A stretch of 7,349 nt of DNA from Thioploca sp. (GTDB lineage: Bacteria; Pseudomonadota; Gammaproteobacteria; Beggiatoales; Beggiatoaceae): positions 1 to 7,349 of the forward strand of contig DRQV01000218.1 of NCBI GenBank assembly GCA_011371325.1, given 5' to 3'. Under the pieces are notes generated by a model. The model searched no databases. It had not been told where the DNA came from and saw only the letters and a list, made by a program, of their open reading frames with translations. Shown one piece after another: positions 1 through 6,542 of the stretch. The position numbers and the translations under genes are program-made. The first letter of the stretch is position 1; every line of letters starts with the position of its first letter.

Positions 1-1904
1 AATCCACTACCTTCGCCAGCAGGTTTAGTAGTAAAAAATGGTTCAAATATTTTAGGTTGAATATCAGCAGGAATACCAGTACCACTGTCTGTAATGCTAA
101 TTATAATTTGTTCAGTTTGTTTAACTAAATCAATTTGTAAAGTACCTTTTTCATTCATCGCTTGCAACGCATTATGAATCAAATTTGTCCATACTTGATT
201 TAATTCATCTGGATAACATAAGATAAATGGTAATTCTGCGTAATTTTTAATTATTTCAACACCATGTTTTAATTGATTATTATATAAAGTCAACACTGTT
301 TCAATCCCATCATCAATCTTAGCTGCTATTTTTTTTCCAGATTGATCATAATGAGCAAAACTTTTAAGAGCAAAAATAACTTTACCAGCTCTTTTAACCG
401 CAATAGTTATGGCTTGAGCACTTTTTTGTAAACTAACTAATTTATATGCTGTATTTAATATTGTTTGGCTTTGTGAATTTTGTAATAATGGCAAAAAATC
501 AGATATATTATCTTGATAGATTCCCATATCTACTAAAGTATCTGCAATAATTTCTACATTATCAATCTGTTGTTCTGTTAATTGTTTAATTAAAGTCCGT
601 CGATATTTACGTTTTTCTCTGGAAGATAACACAATATTTTGTTGGTTAGCTTGTTGGAGCAACTCAAAGAAGTTTTGTTGCAAGGTAGGAGATAATAATT
701 TAAAAAAAGCTGGTAATTGAGTCAAATTTTGAGTTAAAAAATTAGTTATATTTTCTACTGAGGAACGGATTGCGCCTAATGGAGTATTTACTTCATGAGC
801 AACTCCGGCAACTAATTGGCCAACTGCTGCCATTTTTTCTGAATGAATTAGTTCCCGTTGGGTTGATTTTAAATGCTCAAGAGCTTGTGATAACTCATGA
901 GTTCTTTCTACAACATTAAGTTCAAGAGTCTGATTATAAACCGCTAATTGTTCATATCTCTGTTGTTCTAATCGCTGAATTTCATCATTAGCTTGACGGA
1001 GTTTTAAAGTTGCTTTATCAATAGCTGATTTTAGCTTTATTGGAGCATTGACTACTGTAAAAACTAAAATTCCCGTCATCAATGCCAACATAATACCGAT
1101 TAACCATAACCATTTTGAAATTGGAGCTGTGTTAGGCCAACCATTTTTAGGAACTGCTGCTAATCGCCAAGAACCATTTGGTAAAGAAACTGTCATTATA
1201 ACCGGATTTTGTTGAAAAACATCAGTATTTCCAAAGAAAAAACCACCAGTTACACCTTGTCCATTTTTACCACGCATGGTATATTCCAAACTATCAGAAG
1301 AATTTAATAAACCAGCATCTGCAAACAAACTTTCTTGATCGATCAATAACATACCAAGACCCCAATAATATTGTTTTTCCGATTTATCCAAGGAATTGAT
1401 AAATATTGGCGGAGTACTAATAAAAACAGTATCTTTTTCGAATAAAGACATCGGCCCAGCTATCACAGTTTTACCAGTTTCAATAGTACGACGAATCGCA
1501 TTACCTAAACCTGATATTTTCATTAAATTAGTTCCCAACATACTGGAATCACCATCTGTTGAGTAGACATGGCTAACAATATTGCCACGAGCTAAATTCA
1601 AACTATGAATACCAACTTGATGTCTTAATGCGGCTTTGGCAATTTTAGTAAATTCTTGTTGAGTAATATCTGGATTAATAGAAATATTAGCAATTAAACC
1701 CTGCATTAAAAATAGTCGGGAATTTAAGGAGGCTTCTAAATTAGCTCGAATAGTACTTAATTTATTAATTACTCCAGATCGGATTTGTTGTTCAAAACGT
1801 TGTTTTTCTGAATACTCAAATGCCCAAGTAGTCATCATAACTAATAACATAGTTAAAATTGCTACATAGAGTGGACGACGATTAAAATTATTCATAAATT
1901 TCAT
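1..1904 (-). CDS. CHASE-domain sensor histidine kinase (C-terminus cut by window edge)
   Basis: Inner-membrane two-component sensor kinase. The frame is open for 634 codons from ATG 1904 to the left edge. Order of parts: a short cytoplasmic tail; TM1 at about residues 13-29; a periplasmic CHASE-type sensor at about 40-255, ending in the typical W-R-L-A..P-K-N-G-W pattern; TM2 at about 265-285; a coiled-coil signalling helix at about 288-355; the H-box AHEVNTPLGAI with phospho-acceptor His370; a second DHp-like helix at about 490-518; and an HATPase_c domain with the N-box (Asn578), the G1 box DSGTGIP (Asp606) and the F-box FEPFFTTK. Sequence stops in the G2 box, so only the last ~20-40 residues should be missing. 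About 85-95 extra residues separate the two DHp helices. There is no HAMP or PAS domain and no response regulator in view, so ligand and target are unknown. CHASE domains in general bind small extracellular ligands. An in-frame ATG at 1895 is an alternative start; neither has a clear Shine-Dalgarno site. Confidence 0.93.
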   Translation of the reverse strand, partial: MKFMNNFNRRPLYVAILTMLLVMMTTWAFEYSEKQRFEQQIRSGVINKLSTIRANLEASLNSRLFLMQGLIANISINPDITQQEFTKIAKAALRHQVGIHSLNLARGNIVSHVYSTDGDSSMLGTNLMKISGLGNAIRRTIETGKTVIAGPMSLFEKDTVFISTPPIFINSLDKSEKQYYWGLGMLLIDQESLFADAGLLNSSDSLEYTMRGKNGQGVTGGFFFGNTDVFQQNPVIMTVSLPNGSWRLAAVPKNGWPNTAPISKWLWLIGIMLALMTGILVFTVVNAPIKLKSAIDKATLKLRQANDEIQRLEQQRYEQLAVYNQTLELNVVERTHELSQALEHLKSTQRELIHSEKMAAVGQLVAGVAHEVNTPLGAIRSSVENITNFLTQNLTQLPAFFKLLSPTLQQNFFELLQQANQQNIVLSSREKRKYRRTLIKQLTEQQIDNVEIIADTLVDMGIYQDNISDFLPLLQNSQSQTILNTAYKLVSLQKSAQAITIAVKRAGKVIFALKSFAHYDQSGKKIAAKIDDGIETVLTLYNNQLKHGVEIIKNYAELPFILCYPDELNQVWTNLIHNALQAMNEKGTLQIDLVKQTEQIIISITDSGTGIPADIQPKIFEPFFTTKPAGEGSG

Positions 1905-2008
1905 GAGTTTAAAATTATGGCAATTTTCATTTAAACTTAAGGTCAAGATTATTTAGTTGATATTAATGTAATTAATTCTCTCTGGAAATACTAGTTAAAT
2001 AACTTTAA

Positions 2009-2035
2009 ATTTTAACAAAAAATGTTCTAAGTCAA
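2009..2035 (-). promoter_or_regulatory. Weak candidate promoter for the histidine kinase
   Basis: On the minus strand TTGACT (2035-2030) is followed after 15 nt by TAAAAT (2014-2009). The leader to ATG 1904 would be about 100 nt. The spacer is short and the region is so AT-rich that chance matches are expected, so this is only the best of several poor options. Confidence 0.2.
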
Positions 2036-2041
2036 GTGATA

Positions 2042-2050
2042 TGGTATAAT
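2042..2050 (+). promoter_or_regulatory. Extended -10 promoter of the yajR-like gene
   Basis: TGGTATAAT is an exact extended -10 (TGnTATAAT). It lies 32 nt before the ATG, so transcription would start near 2057 and give a leader of about 26 nt. No good -35 hexamer sits 16-18 nt upstream, which is typical when the TG extension compensates. The short leader has no visible Shine-Dalgarno site. Confidence 0.6.
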
Positions 2051-2082
2051 AGCAATATTATATAACTACTATCTTATAACTT

Positions 2083-3444
2083 ATGATTTCCAATAATATG
2101 ACTTCTGGTGAACGACACGCTACTATAGCATTAGCTAGTATCATGTCCATGCGGATGTTAGGGCTATTCATGATTTTACCTGTATTTGCCCTGTATGCTC
2201 ACGACCTTCCCGACGCAACTCCAACCTTAGTTGGTTTAGGGATTGGTATCTATGGTTTAACTCAAGCTATTTTCCAAATTCCATTTGGCATGTTATCAGA
2301 TCGTTTTGGTCGTAAACCGATTATTTATATGGGTTTAATAATATTTGCCATTGGTAGTGTAATAGCAGCTTTATCTACTTCAATGGCTGGAATTATTATT
2401 GGTCGCGCCATCCAAGGTTGTGGAGCAATTGCAGCAGCATTGTTAGCTTTAACTGCTGATTTAACCCGTGAAGAACATCGTATTAAAGCTATGGCTATAA
2501 TGGGAATGAGTATTGGTAGTTCTTTTTTATTAGCATTGATAATTGGCCCGATATTTTATCATTGGCTTAGTTTACCTGGTATTTTTTGGCTAACTGCAAT
2601 GTTAGCATTAGTTGGTATTGCAATTTTATATCTAAAGGTACCAAAACCGTTAATTAGTAGTTTTCATCGTGAAACAGAACCAGTTCCAGCCCAGTTTAAA
2701 CGAGTATTGCAAGATACCCAATTATTACGTTTAAATGTTGGTATTTTAATGTTACATTTGCTACTTACATCTTTATTTGTAGTATTACCCATTGCATTAA
2801 AAACTGTACTCAGCACTGATAAACATTGGTTAGTTTATGTTTCTGTACTTGTAGCTTCTGTTATTGTGATGATTCCATTTATAATAATAGCGGAAAAATA
2901 TAATAAGATTAAACCAATATTTGTTGGAGCAGTCGGAATTTTAGGTTTATCTCAACTTGGTTTTAGCTATGTACATCATAGTTTAATCGGAATTATCATA
3001 ATGTTATTTTTATTTTTTACTGCTGTCAATTTTTTGGAAGCTAATTTGCCATCTTTAATCAGTAAAATTGCACCAGCAGATAGCAAAGGTACTGCGATGG
3101 GAGTTTATTCTAGTTCCCAATTTTTTGGAGCATTTTTAGGTGGAGTTAGTGGTGGCTGGTTACATCAACATTACGGTATTAGTTCTGTATTTGCTTTCAG
3201 TGCTATTCTAGTGGTAATTTGGTTTCTATTAGCAATAACAATGCAAAAACCATCCCATTTAACTAGTCATCTGTTAAATATTGGAAAAATCGATACTAAA
3301 CAAGCAAATAAATTAAATCAATATTTAATACAAGTACCAGGAGTAAAAGAAGCAGTAGTAATTATTGAAGATGAAGTGGCTTATCTAAAAGTAGATCGTA
3401 AGTTATTAGATATGGAAGCATTAGTTAAATATTCTGCAAAATAA
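2083..3444 (+). CDS. yajR: YajR-type MFS transporter with C-terminal YAM domain
   Basis: Predicted inner-membrane, proton-coupled drug/solute efflux protein of the major facilitator superfamily. There are 12 predicted membrane helices. Motif A, G-M-L-S-D-R-F-G-R-K (residues 69-78), lies between TM2 and TM3, and GRAIQGCGAIAAAL (107-120) follows in the TM4 region. A hydrophilic loop at about 186-212 joins the two halves. Residues ~392-450 form an extra soluble domain (LNQYLIQVPGVKEAVVI, then ..AYLKVD) matching the ferredoxin-like YAM domain of E. coli YajR. Length (453 aa) and the start (MTSGERHAT against the remembered E. coli MTPGERRAT) fit that protein closely. The real start could be the ATG at 2098, which is where that similarity begins. 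The YajR substrate is not established. It is transcribed divergently from the sensor kinase and 105 nt before the next operon, with no clear terminator between. All 11 arginine codons are CGN. Confidence 0.9.
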   Translation: MISNNMTSGERHATIALASIMSMRMLGLFMILPVFALYAHDLPDATPTLVGLGIGIYGLTQAIFQIPFGMLSDRFGRKPIIYMGLIIFAIGSVIAALSTSMAGIIIGRAIQGCGAIAAALLALTADLTREEHRIKAMAIMGMSIGSSFLLALIIGPIFYHWLSLPGIFWLTAMLALVGIAILYLKVPKPLISSFHRETEPVPAQFKRVLQDTQLLRLNVGILMLHLLLTSLFVVLPIALKTVLSTDKHWLVYVSVLVASVIVMIPFIIIAEKYNKIKPIFVGAVGILGLSQLGFSYVHHSLIGIIIMLFLFFTAVNFLEANLPSLISKIAPADSKGTAMGVYSSSQFFGAFLGGVSGGWLHQHYGISSVFAFSAILVVIWFLLAITMQKPSHLTSHLLNIGKIDTKQANKLNQYLIQVPGVKEAVVIIEDEVAYLKVDRKLLDMEALVKYSAK

Positions 3445-3469
3445 ATCTAGAAAAAAATTATAAGAATAC

Positions 3470-3475
3470 TATAAT
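3470..3475 (+). promoter_or_regulatory. Possible -10 box for the DUF2157 operon
   Basis: TATAAT preceded by AC, in the 105-nt gap after the transporter gene, would give a leader of about 68 nt. No recognisable -35 lies at the right distance. Because no terminator separates the two units, read-through from the transporter gene is also possible. Confidence 0.25.
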
Positions 3476-3538
3476 CTATTGTGGCAGATTAGGAATTTAC
3501 CCGGGAAGACACCTTAAATTTATGACTTAACCAGCTTT

Positions 3539-3542
3539 AGGA
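3539..3542 (+). promoter_or_regulatory. Ribosome binding site of the DUF2157 gene
   Basis: AGGA lies 7 nt before ATG 3550, which supports that start. The TATAAT between them (3543-3548) touches the start codon and cannot serve as a -10 for it. Confidence 0.5.
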
Positions 3543-3549
3543 TATAATT

Positions 3550-4548
3550 ATGCTAACATTAAATAGTCAGGTTACATCCGAACATTTATATATTCTAGCT
3601 CGTAATGAACAGCTTGAAGTTAAAACTTTAGAATACGCATTACGCAAAATTGGAATTGTGCCAGATAGTCAAGCTTGGCGACAGTTTTTAGATGATATGT
3701 TTTTATTGCTCGGTATCACTTTATTATCAGTGGGAATTATATTTTTCTTTGCTTATAATTGGAATGATATGGAAAAATTTGCTAAATTTGGTTTATTAGA
3801 AACTGGAATATTAGCAATGGCTTTATTTGCTTCAATAAGAGGATTAGAATACTTATCTAGCCAAGCCGCAATATTAGGAGCATCTATATTATTAGGAGCA
3901 TTATTAGCAGTTTATGGACAGACTTATCAAACTGGAGCTGATGCTTTTGGACTATTCGTAGTTTGGGCAGCTTTAATTCTACCTTGGGTATTGGTGAGTA
4001 GGTTTGCTCCTTTGTGGCTATTATGGTTAATCTTACTTAATCTGGGTTTAGGTTTATTCTGGGAACAAGTGGTAGTTCCAAATCATCACGAAATACCAAT
4101 TGAATTATTTTTACTATTATTTTTATTAAATGGTATGGCTTTATTAATTTTAGAGTTTAATCATAAACTTGAATGGTTGCAAGGTAAATGGTTAGGTATC
4201 ATATTATTTATCACTACTTTAACTATATTAATTATACCGACTTTAATGACCATCGTTAATTTCAACATTATTTGGCAAGATAATCAACTATTTGGATTAG
4301 CAACAGTCTTATATATATTAACAACAGCTTTCAGTTTGTGGTATTACCGTTACCAACGACATGATTTATTATTATTAGCAATTTGTTTATTAGGAATTTT
4401 GATAACATTTACCACTTTGATTGGAGTATCATTAGCATTAGATGAAGTTATACTATTCTTGTTATTAGCCGTTATAGTAATAGGTCAAGCTACTTTGGCA
4501 ACTAAATGGTTATTAAAAGTTCAACAGATTTGGCAGCAGGAGGAATGA
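3550..4548 (+). CDS. DUF2157 family integral membrane protein
   Basis: Polytopic membrane protein of unknown function, 332 aa. The N-terminal ~48 residues are soluble and helical (YILARNEQLEV...ALRKIGIVP), followed by about ten hydrophobic segments between residues 49 and 320. Two patches mark the DUF2157 family: FFAYNWNDMEKFAKF (66-80), just after TM1, and YGQTYQTGADAFGLF (122-136). The C-terminus is a short hydrophilic tail ending QQEE. It is the first gene of a three-gene operon; its last bases carry the ribosome binding site and start codon of the DUF4401 gene, so the two are probably translationally coupled. The next two genes belong to families often found beside DUF2157, which supports a shared complex. 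No catalytic motif is visible, so I assign no biochemical function. Confidence 0.85.
   Translation: MLTLNSQVTSEHLYILARNEQLEVKTLEYALRKIGIVPDSQAWRQFLDDMFLLLGITLLSVGIIFFFAYNWNDMEKFAKFGLLETGILAMALFASIRGLEYLSSQAAILGASILLGALLAVYGQTYQTGADAFGLFVVWAALILPWVLVSRFAPLWLLWLILLNLGLGLFWEQVVVPNHHEIPIELFLLLFLLNGMALLILEFNHKLEWLQGKWLGIILFITTLTILIIPTLMTIVNFNIIWQDNQLFGLATVLYILTTAFSLWYYRYQRHDLLLLAICLLGILITFTTLIGVSLALDEVILFLLLAVIVIGQATLATKWLLKVQQIWQQEE
4538..4543 (+). promoter_or_regulatory. Strong Shine-Dalgarno that sets the DUF4401 start
   Basis: AGGAGG lies inside the last codons of the DUF2157 gene. It is 1 nt from ATG 4545 and 4 nt from ATG 4548; the latter spacing is more workable. It is the strongest ribosome binding site in the window and argues against the upstream in-frame ATG at 4506. 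Confidence 0.7.
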
Positions 4549-5609
4549 TGCGACTAGAAAATCTGATTGATGAATTAATATTGAAAAAGCTATTATTGCC
4601 AGATACACATTCACAAATAGTTGCTACTTTACAACAAGAAAGAGAAGTAAATCCTTGGTTTATAACTGCTATGGTAGGAGTATCAGCTTGGCTATCAGTA
4701 ATTTTATTCCTGTTTTTTATCTTCCTAAGCAATATAATCAATGATGCTAATTCTGCGATTATAGTGGGATTAATACTATTATCAGTAACCATATTTCTAC
4801 ATTATTCACAGAAAGATCAACTATTCGTGGAACAGTTATCTTTAGCATTAAATTTAACCGGCCAGATTTTATTTATCGGTGGAATTGGTGCTACTGATGG
4901 CAATATAATTGCGGCTGCATTGGTAACGTGGTTTTTAGAGATATTTATCATATTTTTTTATAAAAACAATATTTTACGATTTTTAGCTGTATTAATAGCA
5001 ACTTTAGCTGCCTTGGTATTATTATACGAGTTTAGACTATATCAAGGAATACATATAGTTATCATTTTATTAGCTGCTGGAGCTAGTTGGTATTGGTTAG
5101 CAGAATCAGATCATTTAACCGATAAAATCATGGCTTCATTATATCAACCATTGGGATATGGATTTGTAATTGGATTGCAAATAGTTCTATTATTGTCCGT
5201 AATGCCTGATATACCTAGCATTCCTAATATAACTTGGTGGTATTCAACAATTGGTTTAATAATTATATTAATAATGTTAGAGATTTATTTATTGGATGGG
5301 TATGATATTTCTATGTCAGCTCCTCAAAGCTATGCTATTTTTGGCAGTACTATATTAGTTGGCTTGTTACTGTTTCAAAGTCCAGGAATTATTGCTTCTA
5401 TAATTATTTTAGCATTAGGTTTCCAACGTGGTAATAAAATCTTAATGGGACTGGCAATTATATTCCTTACTCTATTCATAATAGAATTCTACTATAATTT
5501 GGATATAACCTTACTAATGAAATCAGTTAGTTTAATAACTACTGGTATTGCACTGTTGAGTTTACGATTTGTATTTAAATATATATTTCCATTAGTGCAG
5601 GGAGAATAA
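4548..5609 (+). CDS. DUF4401 family integral membrane protein
   Basis: Polytopic membrane protein of unknown function, 353 aa from ATG 4548. An N-terminal soluble helix (about 1-36) is followed by PWF and about ten membrane segments. Family-like patches are LALNLTGQILFIGG (98-111), QSPGI (277-281), and the C-terminal block starting GFQRGNKILMGLAI (291-304), which continues through EFYYNLDITLLMKS (313-326) to SLR (338-340). The start was chosen from AGGAGG at 4538-4543; ATG 4545 is the next choice, and the longer 367-aa form from 4506 has no such site. Its first base is the last base of the preceding stop codon (TGATG), and it ends 2 nt before the GDYXXLXY gene. DUF4401 and GDYXXLXY proteins are known as genomic neighbours. 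No active-site residues can be named, so the role is open; a multi-subunit membrane complex is an inference. Confidence 0.85.
   Translation: MRLENLIDELILKKLLLPDTHSQIVATLQQEREVNPWFITAMVGVSAWLSVILFLFFIFLSNIINDANSAIIVGLILLSVTIFLHYSQKDQLFVEQLSLALNLTGQILFIGGIGATDGNIIAAALVTWFLEIFIIFFYKNNILRFLAVLIATLAALVLLYEFRLYQGIHIVIILLAAGASWYWLAESDHLTDKIMASLYQPLGYGFVIGLQIVLLLSVMPDIPSIPNITWWYSTIGLIIILIMLEIYLLDGYDISMSAPQSYAIFGSTILVGLLLFQSPGIIASIIILALGFQRGNKILMGLAIIFLTLFIIEFYYNLDITLLMKSVSLITTGIALLSLRFVFKYIFPLVQGE
5599..5604 (+). promoter_or_regulatory. Ribosome binding site of the GDYXXLXY gene
   Basis: AGGGAG overlaps the end of the DUF4401 gene and sits 7 nt before ATG 5612. This is near-ideal spacing and supports that start. 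Confidence 0.65.
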
Positions 5610-5611
5610 AA

Positions 5612-6094
5612 ATGCGACGTATAACAGTATTTATAATGGTGATTGTAATATTAGTGCTGATTAATTTTCAAATTTATCAGAAAGAACAATTATTAACAGA
5701 AGGCTCTACGATTTTATTAGAATTAGCCCCAGTTGATCCTCGCTCATTAATGCAGGGTGATTATATGATTTTGCGGTATAAAGTAGCAACTTTAGCAGAA
5801 GCAAAAGGGGCTGAAAAAAATGGTTTTTTAGTTATGGGATTGGATGAAAATAAAGTAGCTCGCTTTATCCGAATTTATGATGATGAAAATTTACAGCCGA
5901 TGGAATTTTTATTACGATTTCGTAAACGTGGTCGAGGGATTAATTTAGGTGCAGAATCTTTCTTTTTTCAGGAAGGACATGCTCGTTTTTATAATAAAGC
6001 TCGTTATGGAGAGTTAAAGGTTGCTGCAAATGGTGACAGCGTATTAATAGGTTTGCGAGATGAAAATTTCAAATTTTTACAAGCAGATGAGTAG
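5612..6094 (+). CDS. GDYXXLXY family membrane-anchored protein
   Basis: Small (160 aa) protein of the GDYXXLXY family. Arg2-Arg3 and one hydrophobic helix (about 4-20) look like an uncleaved signal anchor with the rest in the periplasm. The hallmark octapeptide GDYMILRY is at residues 49-56, preceded by ELAPVDPRSLMQ (37-48). A second conserved patch runs from about 102 to 137: RFRKRGRGINLGAE, then FFFQEGHARFY and ARYGELKV. The soluble part appears mostly beta-stranded. It is the last gene of the operon, 2 nt after DUF4401, and its fixed position beside two polytopic membrane proteins suggests a periplasmic partner of that pair. Biochemical function is not known. All 13 arginine codons are CGN, unlike the methyltransferase further right. 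No hairpin terminator follows in the AT-rich 60 nt before the IS remnant. Confidence 0.88.
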   Translation: MRRITVFIMVIVILVLINFQIYQKEQLLTEGSTILLELAPVDPRSLMQGDYMILRYKVATLAEAKGAEKNGFLVMGLDENKVARFIRIYDDENLQPMEFLLRFRKRGRGINLGAESFFFQEGHARFYNKARYGELKVAANGDSVLIGLRDENFKFLQADE

Positions 6095-6154
6095 ATTTGG
6101 TATTGCGATTTTCTATTAAGATATAGCGTTTCCCGTTTGTATATAACCCAAAAT

Positions 6155-6463
6155 TTAGAGGCAATGTACAAAAGAATTACGAGCATCAGAAGGAGTAATA
6201 GTTTCTAAAGCATGAGCAATAGCAAGATATAAATATTCAGTATCCAAAATAGGAATTTTTCTAAGATAATTTTTGGCTTTAGACCAAATATTTTCAATAG
6301 GATTAAGTTCAGGAGAGTAGGGTGGTAAGTACATTACGCTAGCTCCAGTAGTTTCAATCATTGCTATAGCTTCTTCATCGTAATGAACTTTAGCATTGTC
6401 AAGAATAACGACTTTTACAAAGGATTCATCCCTTAATAAATAATCATGTATGAAGGAATCCAG
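6155..6463 (-). pseudogene. IS630-family transposase remnant (C-terminal part)
   Basis: An open frame of 102 codons on the minus strand encodes the end of a DDE transposase of the IS630/Tc1 group. It contains VVILDNAKVH (second catalytic Asp, fragment residue 22) and LPPYSPELNPIENIWSKAK (catalytic Glu, residue 57). The 34 residues between them match the DD34E spacing of this group. The N-terminal helix-turn-helix part and the first catalytic Asp are missing: just upstream in frame are TAA and TGA (6469-6464), and no transposase-like sequence was found further up. The first internal ATG (6361) would drop the catalytic Asp. No terminal inverted repeats could be paired, so the element is judged dead. 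The C-terminus (NSFVHCL) also looks slightly short of the usual end. It separates the resident operon from a gene of foreign codon use. Confidence 0.88.
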
Positions 6464-6469
6464 TCATTA

Positions 6470-6498
6470 TTGACAGTTGTTCACTACTTTTGTAGAAA
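6470..6498 (+). promoter_or_regulatory. Sigma-70-like promoter of the methyltransferase gene
   Basis: A perfect TTGACA (6470-6475) is followed after exactly 17 nt by TAGAAA (6493-6498), a 4/6 match to TATAAT. Transcription would start near 6505, giving a leader of about 38 nt. The -35 box starts 7 nt beyond the last transposase codon, so the promoter lies at or next to the IS junction. The spacer contains CTACTTTTGTAG (6484-6495), a 4-bp inverted repeat that is probably incidental. Confidence 0.6.
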
Positions 6499-6542
6499 TT
6501 ATGAATGGTGTCGATAAAGCAGATAAAAAATAGAACAAACTT

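Noticed and set aside
1914..1922. Minus-strand TGCCATAAT as an extended -10 for the kinase gene
   Set aside because: Transcription would begin about 3 nt before ATG 1904, making a nearly leaderless message. It is possible but has no support, and one mismatch in such AT-rich DNA is weak.
3543..3548. TATAAT directly before the DUF2157 start codon
   Set aside because: It touches the ATG, so a transcript from it would start inside the gene. Chance occurrence in AT-rich sequence is likely.
4506..4547. Longer N-terminus for the DUF4401 protein (start at 4506, 14 extra residues)
   Set aside because: It would overlap the DUF2157 gene by over 40 nt with no binding site, whereas AGGAGG sits right before ATG 4545/4548.
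4502..4792. Minus-strand open frame of 96 codons
   Set aside because: It lies across the DUF2157/DUF4401 junction on the opposite strand. Both genes there have family motifs and good ribosome binding, and this frame shows no recognisable domain.
6095..6154. Possible IS630 end or terminator after the GDYXXLXY gene
   Set aside because: I looked for an inverted repeat partner of this stretch (for example TATAGCGTTTCCCG) in 6464-6542 and found none. I also found no GC-rich hairpin followed by a T-run.
6004..6186. Minus-strand open frame of 60 codons
   Set aside because: It overlaps the conserved end of the GDYXXLXY gene and the tail of the transposase remnant, and has no recognisable motif or ribosome binding site.
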